A stretch of DNA of 55,982 nucleotides from Klebsiella pneumoniae (lineage in GTDB: Bacteria; Pseudomonadota; Gammaproteobacteria; Ga0077536): contig CAMCQE010000008.1 in the NCBI GenBank assembly GCA_945876945.1, positions 1 through 55,982 of the forward strand, written 5' to 3'. A program made the position numbers and the translations under genes. Below the pieces are notes generated by a model. The model saw only the letters and a program-made list of their open reading frames with translations. It was not told where the DNA came from and made no database searches. Each line of letters begins with the position of its first letter. Position 1 is the stretch's first letter. This document shows positions 17,301-25,973 of this stretch, piece by piece.

Positions 17301-18344
17301 ATGCGGCGCTTGAGCGACTTCAGCCAGCTACCGCTGGTCGATATCTCCGGACTCCGCAACGGCGACGCGGCGGCCCAACTGGCCGTCGCCCGCCAACTCG
17401 GCAAAGCCGCCCGCGAGGTCGGCTTTCTCTATGTGACCGGTCACGGCGTGGCGCCCGCGCGATTCATCGAACTGCAGCGCGCCGCCGCCGATTTCTTCGA
17501 ACTGCCGCTGGCCGAGAAAATGGCGGTGTACATCGGGCATTCCCGCAACCATCGCGGCTACGTGCCCGAAGGCGAGGAGGTCTACGCCGGCGGCACCAAA
17601 GACCGCAAGGAAGCCTACGACCTCTCCTTTGAGCTACCCGCAGACGACCCGGACTATCTGGCCGGCAATCCGCTGCTGGGCCCGAATCAATGGCCAAGCC
17701 TGCCGGGCTTTCGCGAAGCCATCAGTGCCTACTACAACGAGGTGCTGGCGGTGGGCAAAGACCTTTTGCGCGGCTTCGCGCTCGCCATCGACGAACCCCC
17801 GGAAAACTTCTGCTCGCACGTGAATCGGCCGCCTTCGCAGCTGCGGCTGGTGCACTACCCGTTTGATCCGGCCGATCCCGACGCGGTCGGCATTGGCGGC
17901 CACACCGATTACGAGTGCTTCACGCTGCTGCATGCGAGTGCGCCCGGGCTCGAAGTGCTGAACGGCGCCGGCGATTGGATTGCCGCGCCGCCGGTGCCCG
18001 GCGCGTTTGTGGTGAACATTGGCGACATGCTGGAGCTGTGGACCAACGGTGAGTTCATCGCCACCACACACCGGGTGCAGAAAATTGCCGAAGAGCGTTA
18101 TTCCTTCCCGCTGTTCTTCAACGTGGATTACCACACGCGGATTGCGCCGCTGCCCCGGCTGGTGCGAGAAGGTGAGCCGGTGCGCGCACCGCTGGTGGCG
18201 GGCGAGCATCTGTTCGCCCAGACCAGTCAGAGCTTTGGTTACCTGAAGGCGCGGCTAGCGAGCGGCGAATTAACGCTGCCCGAAGGCTCGGTGGGGCTGT
18301 CGTCGTTTGGTCAGGCGGCGCGACAGGCTAGGCCCGAAGGCTGA
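17301..18344 (+). CDS. Isopenicillin-N-synthase-like 2-oxoglutarate/Fe(II) oxygenase
   Basis: A 347-residue cytosolic non-haem iron oxygenase. The N-terminal DIOX_N part has the typical VDISGL and REVGFLYVTGHGV lines. The metal-binding triad is visible as HTDYECFTLL (His-x-Asp) and the distal His in ATTHRVQ. The 2-oxoglutarate anchor is RYSFPLFF (Arg-x-Ser). The family hydroxylates, desaturates or ring-closes small molecules; in fungi relatives act on thymine and other nucleobases, but the substrate here is unknown. ATG at 17301 with GAGGA upstream. It follows the orphan binding protein closely and its 3' end overlaps the opposing dusC by 34 bases. Confidence 0.85.
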   Translation: MRRLSDFSQLPLVDISGLRNGDAAAQLAVARQLGKAAREVGFLYVTGHGVAPARFIELQRAAADFFELPLAEKMAVYIGHSRNHRGYVPEGEEVYAGGTKDRKEAYDLSFELPADDPDYLAGNPLLGPNQWPSLPGFREAISAYYNEVLAVGKDLLRGFALAIDEPPENFCSHVNRPPSQLRLVHYPFDPADPDAVGIGGHTDYECFTLLHASAPGLEVLNGAGDWIAAPPVPGAFVVNIGDMLELWTNGEFIATTHRVQKIAEERYSFPLFFNVDYHTRIAPLPRLVREGEPVRAPLVAGEHLFAQTSQSFGYLKARLASGELTLPEGSVGLSSFGQAARQARPEG

Positions 18345-19327
18345 GTGGCGGCCGCGAAGTCGCGAAGCAGGTCATCAATTTGCGCGACTTCGCGCAAGCT
18401 TTTCAGGCGCTGAAACAAGGCTTCGGCCTGCGGGTAGTGCCGGCGTAGCAGATTCACCCACTGTTTCAGCCGGCCCGGCGCGTGCCGCGGTTGCACATCC
18501 TCCTGCACCATCGCCCAATAGGCTTCTAACAGCGGCCACACGCGCGGCCATTCCTGCGCCACCGGCCCCATCTCATCGCCCGCCTCATGCGCCCTGATCC
18601 GCGCCGCGAGGAAGGGATCTGCCAGGGCACCGCGCCCCAGCATTACCGTGTCGCGACCGCTTTCCGCGCGGCAGCGCAGGTAGTCATCCAGCGTCCATAT
18701 TTCCCCGTTGGCGGCCACCGGAATCGCGACCGCCTCGGCGATTCGCCCGACCCACGGCCAGTGCGCGGGCGGACGGTAGGCCTCGTCGCGGGTGCGGGCG
18801 TGGACGACCAGACTCTCCGCGCCGCCCGCCGCCAGCGCCTGCGCGCATTCGATAGCGCGCGACGGATCGCGCACGCCGAGCCGCATCTTGGCGGTGAACG
18901 GCACGCGGCCCTGGACGGCGGTCTTCACCGCCAGCGCAATCGCGTACAGCAGTTCGGGTTCGTCGAGCAGCACCGCGCCGCCACGGTGGCGATTCACTGT
19001 GGGCGCCGGGCAACCGAAATTGAGGTCAACACCCGCCGGTTCCAGGGCCACCAGCCGTGCGGCGTTATTGGCGAGATGAAAGGGATCGGAACCCAAAAGC
19101 TGAACCCGCACCGGCGTGCCGGCCGGCGTGCGTGCGGATTCCTTCAACTCGGGCGCCACGCGCCTGAAACACCGATTGGGCAGGGTCATATCCGTCACCC
19201 GCACGAACTCGGTCACTAACCAGTCGTAGTGACCCACCCGCGTCACCACGTCGCGCAGCCGGGCATCGAGCATGCCTTCCATGGGCGCGAGGAGGAGACG
19301 AGGGATGGCGGGCTTGGTAAGGCTCAT
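18311..19327 (-). CDS. dusC: tRNA-dihydrouridine synthase, DusC type
   Basis: A 338-residue FMN enzyme that reduces a uridine in tRNA to dihydrouridine. The opening LLLAPMEGMLDARLRDVVTR and VTEFVRVTD are typical of DusC (APMEGVxD...TEFVRV) rather than DusA or DusB. The catalytic Cys lies in LNFGCPAPTVNRHRGGAVLL. The FMN-phosphate region is VAANGEIWTLDDYL and MLGRGALADPFL. ATG at 19327. It lies antisense between the oxygenase and the molybdenum hydroxylase operon, overlaps the former tail to tail, and is probably a housekeeping gene unrelated to both. Confidence 0.9.
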   Translation of the reverse strand: MSLTKPAIPRLLLAPMEGMLDARLRDVVTRVGHYDWLVTEFVRVTDMTLPNRCFRRVAPELKESARTPAGTPVRVQLLGSDPFHLANNAARLVALEPAGVDLNFGCPAPTVNRHRGGAVLLDEPELLYAIALAVKTAVQGRVPFTAKMRLGVRDPSRAIECAQALAAGGAESLVVHARTRDEAYRPPAHWPWVGRIAEAVAIPVAANGEIWTLDDYLRCRAESGRDTVMLGRGALADPFLAARIRAHEAGDEMGPVAQEWPRVWPLLEAYWAMVQEDVQPRHAPGRLKQWVNLLRRHYPQAEALFQRLKSLREVAQIDDLLRDFAAATQPSGLACRAA

Positions 19328-19496
19328 GGACGGCGGTTGTGGCGGGGTGGCGCATTATCAACGCCAACACCGACCGCGGCGAGCGGGCTAGTTGTGATTA
19401 GCTCAGGCATTATGCGGAGCCGAGCCTATAGACATTCCCGGCTCCTTTCGCACAATCAGCGCGGAACCTCAATCCGCCCCAAATCCCGGAGGCAAC

Positions 19497-20366
19497 ATGA
19501 ACGCTGTGGAATATGCGAAGCCGCAGAGCATCGACGATGCGATTCGCTGTCTGACTAACGCCCCTGTCGGTGCTCGCGTACTGGCCGGTGGCACCGATCT
19601 TCTCGTCCAGCTGCGCGCTGGGGTGGTCCGCCCGCCGCTGATTGTCGACCTTAAGGGCATCTCCGAATTACGCCGCATTGAGTCCACCGCCGAGGGCTTT
19701 CGCGTTGGCGCCGCCGTGGCGGGTGCCGAGCTCAGCGAACACGCTGAATTCTCCAGCCAGTGGCCCGGGATCACCGAGGCCTTCAATCTCATCGGCTCCA
19801 CCCAGATTCAGGGCCGCGCCACGCTGGGCGGCAACCTCTGCAATGGTTCGCCAGCCGCCGACAGCGTGCCAGCCCTGATCGCCGCCGGCGTGCGCTGCAT
19901 CGTGGTAGGCCCCGCCGGCAGCCGAGAAATGGCGGTCGAAGACGTGGTCACCGCGCCCGGCAAGACCGTGCTGACCACCGGCGAATTCGTCAGCCAGTTT
20001 CTGATCCCTGCGCGTGCGGCGCACAGCGGCGACGCCTATCTACGTTTCATTCCGCGCACCGAGATGGATATCGCGGTGGCCAGCGCGGGCGTCTGCCTCA
20101 CGCTGAACGCCGCCGGGGTTTGCACCGCGGCCCGCGTGTCGCTGGGCGCCGTCGCGCCGCGCGCCTTGCTGGTGGCGGCCTGCGCCGATGCCCTCGTCGG
20201 CTCCACGCTGGACGACACCGCAATGGCCAAACTGGCGGCCGCGGCCAGCGCCGCCTGCGCGCCTATCAACGACAAGCGCGGCACGATTGAATTCAGAACC
20301 AAGGTCGCTGGCGTACTCGCCCGGCGCGCCGCCACGATTGCCGCGCAACGCGCGAGGGGGAACTAA
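19497..20366 (+). CDS. Molybdenum hydroxylase FAD-binding subunit (CoxM-like)
   Basis: A 289-residue medium subunit of the xanthine dehydrogenase/CO dehydrogenase superfamily. The two FAD diphosphate-binding loops are present: VLAGGTDLLVQLRAG near the start and GRATLGGNLCNGSPAADSVP in the middle. It passes electrons from the [2Fe-2S] subunit to an acceptor. ATG at 19497 follows GGAGGC. The operon order is FAD (M), FeS (S), Mo (L), as in CO dehydrogenase clusters, and the stop TAA overlaps the next ATG. A TATAGA at about 19431 could be a -10 element but no good -35 is seen. Confidence 0.92.
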   Translation: MNAVEYAKPQSIDDAIRCLTNAPVGARVLAGGTDLLVQLRAGVVRPPLIVDLKGISELRRIESTAEGFRVGAAVAGAELSEHAEFSSQWPGITEAFNLIGSTQIQGRATLGGNLCNGSPAADSVPALIAAGVRCIVVGPAGSREMAVEDVVTAPGKTVLTTGEFVSQFLIPARAAHSGDAYLRFIPRTEMDIAVASAGVCLTLNAAGVCTAARVSLGAVAPRALLVAACADALVGSTLDDTAMAKLAAAASAACAPINDKRGTIEFRTKVAGVLARRAATIAAQRARGN

Positions 20367-20854
20367 TGGCCAAGCATCACGTCACCACGACCGTTAACCG
20401 CGAGCCGGTTGAACTGCTGTGCGATCCCAGCGCCACCTTGCTCGATGTACTCCGCGATGAACTCGGTCTCATCGGGAGCAAAGAAGGCTGCGGCACCGGC
20501 GACTGCGGCGCCTGCAGCGTGTTGATGGACGGCCGACTGGTCTGCGCCTGCCTCGTGCTGGCGGCCGAAGCCACCGGTCACGAAATCACCACCATCGAAG
20601 GCATTGCTGAAGGCAACACCCTGCACACCCTGCAGCAGCAGTTCCTCGAAGACGCCGCGCTCCAGTGCGGCATCTGCACCCCGGGCTTCATCGTGGCCGC
20701 CAAAGCGCTGCTCGATCGCAACCCGGACCCCACCGAAACCGAAGTCCGATTCTGGCTAGCCGGCAATCTCTGCCGGTGCACCGGTTACGACAAAATCATC
20801 CGCGCGGTAATGAACGCCGCTGCCAAAATGCGCGAGGAGGCCGTCCATGGGTAA
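20366..20854 (+). CDS. Molybdenum hydroxylase [2Fe-2S] subunit (CoxS-like)
   Basis: A 162-residue small subunit with two [2Fe-2S] clusters. The plant-ferredoxin-type cluster is bound by the Cys in GSKEGCGTGDCGACSVLMDG followed by a later Cys in LVCAC. The helical-domain cluster is in LQCGICTPGFI and GNLCRCTGYDKI. These are all the expected ligands, so the subunit should be functional. It starts at the ATG overlapping the FAD subunit stop and overlaps the large-subunit start by 8 bases, so the three are translationally coupled. There is no twin-arginine signal, so the enzyme is cytoplasmic. Confidence 0.94.
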   Translation: MAKHHVTTTVNREPVELLCDPSATLLDVLRDELGLIGSKEGCGTGDCGACSVLMDGRLVCACLVLAAEATGHEITTIEGIAEGNTLHTLQQQFLEDAALQCGICTPGFIVAAKALLDRNPDPTETEVRFWLAGNLCRCTGYDKIIRAVMNAAAKMREEAVHG

Positions 20855-23153
20855 CGAACAAGAAGCTTTGAACCTGGGCAACGAGCAAGTCGAGTACAAA
20901 TGGGTCGGGACCCGGCCCATTCGCCCCGACGGCGCGGATAAAGTCACCGGCCGCGCCACCTTCGGCGCCGACATCGATCTGCCCGGCATGCTGACCGGCG
21001 TGGTGATTCGCAGCCCCCATGCGCACGCCCGCATCATCAGCATCGACACCAGCGCCGCCGCCGCTCTGCCCGGCGTGCTGGGCATCGTCACCGGCGCTGA
21101 TTTGCCGGAACTGCCGAACGAAGTCGCCGCCGGCGGCGAGGCGCCAATCAACTTCCGCTACGTTTCTGAAAACGCGATTGCGCGCGACAAGGTGCTCTAC
21201 GACGGTCACGCGGTCGCTGCGGTGGCGGCCACCTCGGTTGAAATCGCCCACGAGGCGGCGTCACTGATCAAGGTCAACTACGAAGTGCTGCCGCACGTGA
21301 TCAACGTGCTGGACGCCATGGCCGACGACGCCCCGGTGCTGCACGAAGGCCTCATCACCAAGGGCGTTGAGCCCGCGCCTACCAAGGCCTCGAACATCGC
21401 CGGCAAGGTGGAGTTCGCGATGGGGGACATCGAGAAAGGCTTCGCCGAATCCGAGGTCATCATCGAACGCAGCTACACCACCGAAGCGGTCCATCAGGGC
21501 TACATCGAACCCCATGCCGTGGTGGCCTCGGTCGCCGCCGATGGCATGGTCAATATTTGGTGCAGCAGCCAGGGCCAGTTCATGATTCGCGAGTTCTGCG
21601 CGAAGCTGCTGGGCATGGACATTGGCCGCATCCGTGTGACGCCGGCTGAAATCGGCGGCGGCTTTGGCGGCAAGACTACGGTCTACCTCGAACCCCTGGC
21701 GGTCGTGCTGGCGCAGAAATCGGGTCGTCCGGTGCGCATGGTGATGTCGCGCGGCGAAGTCATGCGCGCCACGGGTCCGACCTCCGGCACCCACGTGCAC
21801 ATCAAACTGGGCGCGAAGCGCGACGGCACCTTCGTCGCGGGTGAGATGGTGTTGAAGTATCAGGCCGGCGCTTATCCCGGCTCGCCGGCGTTCCTCGGCG
21901 GCATGACGGGCTTCTCCTGCTACGAACTGCCGAACGCCAAAGCCGTGTGCTGGGACGTCGTCTCCAACCGTCCCAAGTGCGCGGCGTATCGCGCGCCGGG
22001 TGCGCCGATGGCGTCTTTCGGCGTGGAATCGGCTATCGACGAACTGGCCCAGACCCTCGGCATGGACCCGCTTGAGCTGCGCCTCAAAAACGCCGCGAAA
22101 GAAGGCACGGCCACTATCTATGGCCCCAAGTTCCTGCAAATTGGCTATGTCGAAACCCTGCTCGCCGCGAAGGCGCATCCGCACTGGTCGGCGCCTCTCG
22201 GGCCGAATCAGGGCCGCGGGATCGCCTGCGGCTTCTGGTTCAACATCGGCGGCCCGTCCAGCGCCTCGGTGCACGTGAACGAAGACGGCTCGGTGTCGGT
22301 CGTGACCGGCAACCCGGACATCGGCGGTTCGCGCGCCTCCATGGCGATCATGGCGGCCGAAGTACTGGGCATGGACTTGAGCAAGGTGAAGCCGCTCATC
22401 GGCGACACCGGCCAGATTGCCTACAGCTTCCTGACCGGCGGTAGCCGCGTCACCTTCGCCACCGGCATGGCGGTCTGCGACGCGGCCAAAGACGTGGTGC
22501 GCCAGCTCCGCACGCGCGCCGCGAAAATGTGGAAAGTCAGCGCAGAAGACGTGGAGTGGCGCGACGGCAGCGCGTTCTGCACCAAGGTGGAAGAAGGCAA
22601 GGATCGTGCGCCCTTGACGCTGGCCGCGATTGCGCATGCCGCAGCGCGAACCGGGGGTCCGATCAGTGGCAACGTGTCCATCAATGCGGCCGGTGCGGGT
22701 CCGGGCTTCGGCACCCATATCTGCGACGTGGAAGTGGATCCGGAAACTGGCGCCACTCGGGTGATTCGCTACACCGCCATTCAGGACGTAGGCCGCGCCA
22801 TTCACCCGAGCTATGTCGAAGGCCAGCTGCAAGGCGGCGCGGTGCAAGGCATTGGCTGGGCGCTGAACGAGGAATACGTCTACGACGCCAACGGCCGTTT
22901 GCAGAACACCGGCTTCCTCGACTACCGCATGCCGGTGGCCTCGGACCTGCCGATGATCGACACCGTGCTGGTGGAAGTGCCGAACCCTGGTCATCCCTAT
23001 GGGGTGCGCGGTGTGGGTGAGGTGCCGATCGTGCCGCCCTTGGGGGCCGTGGCGAACGCGGTGTCTCATGCCGTGGGGCTGCGCCTGACCTCGCTGCCGA
23101 TTTCGCCGCCGAAGCTGCTGGCGGCGATCGACGGCGCCAAGGCCGCCGGCTGA
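20847..23153 (+). CDS. Molybdenum hydroxylase large subunit, AYRAPGA type
   Basis: A 768-residue molybdopterin-cytosine-dinucleotide subunit that would hydroxylate a carbon next to nitrogen or an aldehyde. Conserved lines include RPDGADKVTGRATFGADIDL, GGGFGGK, GGSR in the Mo-cofactor region, and the catalytic Glu725 in GVRGVGEVP. The active-site loop is AYRAPGA (380-386). CO dehydrogenase form I has AYRCSFR, so the protein should not oxidise CO; the loop matches a broad group of xanthine- and aldehyde-oxidising relatives. ATG at 20847 has GAGGAGG upstream. Substrate not visible. A MoaD/ThiS-like gene follows directly; no XdhC-type maturation gene is present. Confidence 0.92.
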   Translation: MGNEQEALNLGNEQVEYKWVGTRPIRPDGADKVTGRATFGADIDLPGMLTGVVIRSPHAHARIISIDTSAAAALPGVLGIVTGADLPELPNEVAAGGEAPINFRYVSENAIARDKVLYDGHAVAAVAATSVEIAHEAASLIKVNYEVLPHVINVLDAMADDAPVLHEGLITKGVEPAPTKASNIAGKVEFAMGDIEKGFAESEVIIERSYTTEAVHQGYIEPHAVVASVAADGMVNIWCSSQGQFMIREFCAKLLGMDIGRIRVTPAEIGGGFGGKTTVYLEPLAVVLAQKSGRPVRMVMSRGEVMRATGPTSGTHVHIKLGAKRDGTFVAGEMVLKYQAGAYPGSPAFLGGMTGFSCYELPNAKAVCWDVVSNRPKCAAYRAPGAPMASFGVESAIDELAQTLGMDPLELRLKNAAKEGTATIYGPKFLQIGYVETLLAAKAHPHWSAPLGPNQGRGIACGFWFNIGGPSSASVHVNEDGSVSVVTGNPDIGGSRASMAIMAAEVLGMDLSKVKPLIGDTGQIAYSFLTGGSRVTFATGMAVCDAAKDVVRQLRTRAAKMWKVSAEDVEWRDGSAFCTKVEEGKDRAPLTLAAIAHAAARTGGPISGNVSINAAGAGPGFGTHICDVEVDPETGATRVIRYTAIQDVGRAIHPSYVEGQLQGGAVQGIGWALNEEYVYDANGRLQNTGFLDYRMPVASDLPMIDTVLVEVPNPGHPYGVRGVGEVPIVPPLGAVANAVSHAVGLRLTSLPISPPKLLAAIDGAKAAG

Positions 23154-23158
23154 GGAAG

Positions 23159-23407
23159 GTGGCCACCGTCATTCTGCAAACAGAATTTGCCCGTCGGTAT
23201 ACCGGCGGGCAAACGCGGTTGACGGTGGCAGTGGCCGATTACAGCGCCCTGATTGAGACCCTTGAAGCCCGCTTTCCGGGCTTTGAGGACAGCCTGCAGG
23301 GCGGCATGGCGGTCGCTATTGATGGCGAGATTTATCAGTCACCGCTATTGGAGAAAATTGGGGCAGAGAGTGAAGTTCACTTCCTGCCGCCGATTGGCGG
23401 TGGCTAG
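23159..23407 (+). CDS. MoaD/ThiS-family sulfur-carrier-like protein
   Basis: An 82-residue ubiquitin-fold protein starting at a GTG five bases after the large-subunit stop, with AGGAAG overlapping that stop. It has the family layout: beta-strand start ATVILQTEFARRYTGG, then LIETLEARFPGFED, VAIDGEIY and a C-terminal VHFLPPIGGG. The terminal Gly-Gly is the site that is adenylated and thiocarboxylated in MoaD and ThiS. Standard moaD lies with moaE and moaA; here it is the last gene of a molybdenum hydroxylase operon. It may supply sulfur for the cofactor or for the terminal Mo=S ligand. Role is inference; family membership is fairly clear. Confidence 0.78.
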   Translation: MATVILQTEFARRYTGGQTRLTVAVADYSALIETLEARFPGFEDSLQGGMAVAIDGEIYQSPLLEKIGAESEVHFLPPIGGG

Positions 23408-23705
23408 GGCCTGAACAAAAAAAAGCACCCGGCGTTAGCCGGGTGCCAAGTTCAGGCAGTACAAAAAGGGAAGAAGGTCTGGTCCTGCCGTGCGCAACGC
23501 TGGCGCGGAACACGCCGGAACCAGTCCGCATCGAATGCGGTGTCGCCACAGAGGCCAGCACGACGCTTACGAGCGCGCTCGCCTTCCCTTCCATGGCGAG
23601 CCTTAGCATTAAACAGCGGCGATCGGGCCGCTATCGCCTAAATTGGTTAGCTCTACGATCGGGAACTGACATGCGCCTTTATCCCTGCGCTCTCCCCTGC
23701 CGCCC
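23408..23705. other. Intergenic region with minus-strand terminator, no clear gene
   Basis: Apart from the terminator at 23425-23446 no gene is recognised. Minus-strand frames that run towards the terminator have no family motif and either read through it or lack a start. The glycerol kinase begins at 23706 without a visible ribosome site. A short untranslated minus-strand transcript ending at the terminator is possible. Confidence 0.4.
23425..23446 (-). terminator. Rho-independent terminator on the minus strand
   Basis: Inverted repeat GCACCCGGC-GTTA-GCCGGGTGC. Read on the minus strand it is followed by eight T and is flanked by CTGAAC/GTTCAG, which would extend the pairing. On the plus strand there is no T-run after the stem, so it is poorly placed to end the molybdenum hydroxylase operon 18 bases upstream, although it could slow transcription there. 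No annotated minus-strand gene feeds into it. Confidence 0.75.
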
Positions 23706-25199
23706 GTGACGGCGCTACTGGTGCTTGATCAAGGCACCACCAGCACACGCGCGCTGGTGTTCGATGCCGAGCTCCGCGTTTTGGGCAGCGCGCAACGCCC
23801 GCTCCAGCAATATTTCCCCGCGCCAGGCCTGGTCGAACACGACCCGCTGGAAATCTGGCAGGCCTGCCTTGCGGTGGCGCAGGCTGCGCTTGCGGCGGCA
23901 GGGCTGCACGGTCGCGACATCACGGGCATCGGCCTGACCAATCAACGGGAGACCGCGGTGCTGTGGGCACGCGATACCGGCGAACCCGTTCATCGCGCGC
24001 TGGTCTGGCAAGACCGACGAACCGCTGCGCAGTGCGCCGCTGCCCGGACGGGTGGGGCCGAGACGCTGGTGCGCGAAAAAACCGGTCTCGTGCTCGACCC
24101 CTATTTTTCGGCAAGCAAGCTGCAGTGGTTGCTCGACAACGTGCCCGATGCCCGGCGTCGCGCCGAGCGCGGTGAGCTGGCCTTCGGCACCATCGACAGC
24201 TGGCTGCTGTGGCAGTTGAGCGGCGGGCGGCGTCACCTGACGGACGCCAGCAATGCCTCTCGCACCCAGCTGTTCGATATCCATCTCGGACGCTGGGATC
24301 CGGCGCTGCTCGCCCTGTGGAATATCCCGCCTTCAGTACTGCCCGAGGTGGTCGACAGCAGCGGCGAGTTGCTGGAAGTAGACCCGCGCCTCGGACTCGG
24401 GCGGTTGGTCTGCGGTATCGCGGGCGACCAGCAGGCGGCGCTGTTTGGTCAGCAGTGTTTTGAGGCGGGCAGCGTGAAGTGCACCTACGGCACGGGCTGT
24501 TTCATTCTGGCCAATGCCGGGCTTAGCCCGCCGCGTGCGAGCGCCGGTCTGCTCGGGACTGTCGCCTGGAGAATTGGTGGCCAACTGACTTACGCACTAG
24601 AGGGCAGCGTCTTCATGGGTGGCGCCACCGTGCAGTGGCTGCGGGATGGTTTGGGGCTTATTGCGCGCGCTGAAGATATCGAAGCGCTGGCCGGCAGCGT
24701 GCACGACAGCGCGGGGGTGGTGCTGGTGCCGGCCTTTACCGGCCTTGGGGCACCGCACTGGGATCCGGATGCCCGGGGCCTCATCATCGGTTTGAGCCGG
24801 GGGACGACCAAAGGCCATCTCGCCCGCGCGGCGCTGGAAGCCATTGCGCTGCAGGTGGCAGACCTCCTGACGATGATGAGCGTGGATTTGCCCGAGCCGC
24901 TGCTGGCGCTGCGGGTGGACGGAGGCGCGACCGGGAACAATCTGCTGATGCAAATGCAGGCTGATTTGGCCGGGATGAGCCTGCATCGCGCCGCCCAGCG
25001 GGAAACGACCGCCGTCGGCGCAGCCCTGCTTGCGGGGCTCGGGGCCGGCGTGTGGTCTTCGGCTGCGGCGCTCGGCGAACTCCAGTTATCCGACCGCTCG
25101 TTTACACCGGCGGGCAATCCGCTTGCGATGTCGCGCTTGCGCGCCCGCTGGCAAGCCGCCGTCCAGCGCACCCGCGGCTGGGCGGCGTTGGACGACTAA
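23706..25199 (+). CDS. glpK: Glycerol kinase
   Basis: A 497-residue FGGY-family kinase that phosphorylates glycerol to glycerol 3-phosphate, near the usual 500. The start GTG at 23706 gives [19 protein letters not shown], the conserved phosphate-binding opening. Other conserved parts are [63 protein letters not shown] and [13 protein letters not shown]. No glpF or glpD is adjacent, so it is a lone gene. There is no visible ribosome site before the GTG; the text upstream is pyrimidine-rich. Confidence 0.95.
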   Translation: MTALLVLDQGTTSTRALVFDAELRVLGSAQRPLQQYFPAPGLVEHDPLEIWQACLAVAQAALAAAGLHGRDITGIGLTNQRETAVLWARDTGEPVHRALVWQDRRTAAQCAAARTGGAETLVREKTGLVLDPYFSASKLQWLLDNVPDARRRAERGELAFGTIDSWLLWQLSGGRRHLTDASNASRTQLFDIHLGRWDPALLALWNIPPSVLPEVVDSSGELLEVDPRLGLGRLVCGIAGDQQAALFGQQCFEAGSVKCTYGTGCFILANAGLSPPRASAGLLGTVAWRIGGQLTYALEGSVFMGGATVQWLRDGLGLIARAEDIEALAGSVHDSAGVVLVPAFTGLGAPHWDPDARGLIIGLSRGTTKGHLARAALEAIALQVADLLTMMSVDLPEPLLALRVDGGATGNNLLMQMQADLAGMSLHRAAQRETTAVGAALLAGLGAGVWSSAAALGELQLSDRSFTPAGNPLAMSRLRARWQAAVQRTRGWAALDD

Positions 25200-25268
25200 A
25201 TCAGCGCGCCGACTTCCGGGACCTGCGCGCAATCGCTAAGGTAAGCCCACCCGCCATCGGACATTACC

Positions 25269-25973
25269 ATGACCTCATCCGCTGCCGCCCGCTTCGTCGG
25301 CTTCCCCCCGCAAACGCTGGAATTCCTGAACAAGCTCGCCCTGAACAACGACCGCGAGTGGTTTCAGGCGCACCGCGCCGACTACGAGCAACACGTGCTT
25401 GAGCCGTCGCTGGATTTCATCTGCGCCATGGAGGCGCCGCTGGCCGCGCTCTCAGCGCGCTTTCTCTGCATCCCGAAACGCACCGGCGGCTCGCTGCTGC
25501 GGATTTATCGAGACACCCGTTTTGCCCGCGACAAGCGGCCGTACAAGACCAACATCGGCATCCATTTTCGCCACGATGGCTTCCCGGACATCCACGGGCC
25601 GGGCCTCTACTTTCATGTCGGGCTGGATGAATGCTTTGTGGGCGGCGGGATCTGGCGTCCCGAGCCGCGGTCGCTGGGGCTGATCCGGCAGCGCATCGTC
25701 GATAAACCCAAACAATGGGCCAGCGTGCGCAAGGTCGCCGCGCAGTTACCTGGCGGCGAATTTTTTGGGGAAAGTCTGAAGCGGGTGCCCAGTGGCTACG
25801 CCCCGGACCATCCGTGGGCAGAAGACCTCAAGCGCAAGGATTTTGTGGTGGCCCGCACCTTTGAGCCGGGCCTGCTGCATTCCACCGAATTGCTGGACTT
25901 TGCGTCCGAGACCTACGGGGCGATGCGCCCGTTTATGAAGTTTCTCTGCGACAGTCAGGGCGCGCGGTTTTAG
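25269..25973 (+). CDS. DUF2461 family protein
   Basis: A 234-residue protein of the TIGR02453/DUF2461 family. The characteristic features are all present: FPPQTLEFLNKLALNNDREW near the start, LLRIYRDTRFARDKRPYKTN in the middle, then FHVGLDECFVGGGIWRPEP. The biochemical function of the family is not known to me. No signal or membrane span is seen. ATG at 25269 follows glpK by 69 bases. The stop overlaps the opposing HD-domain gene by 4 bases. Confidence 0.88.
   Translation: MTSSAAARFVGFPPQTLEFLNKLALNNDREWFQAHRADYEQHVLEPSLDFICAMEAPLAALSARFLCIPKRTGGSLLRIYRDTRFARDKRPYKTNIGIHFRHDGFPDIHGPGLYFHVGLDECFVGGGIWRPEPRSLGLIRQRIVDKPKQWASVRKVAAQLPGGEFFGESLKRVPSGYAPDHPWAEDLKRKDFVVARTFEPGLLHSTELLDFASETYGAMRPFMKFLCDSQGARF

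Noticed and set aside
21261-23069. A 602-codon open frame on the minus strand
   Set aside because: It is fully antisense to the molybdenum hydroxylase large subunit. It is His/Arg/Gly-rich with no domain, a known artefact of GC-rich third codon positions.
20847-23153. Aerobic CO dehydrogenase
   Set aside because: The active-site loop is AYRAPGA and lacks the Cys of AYRCSFR required for CO oxidation.
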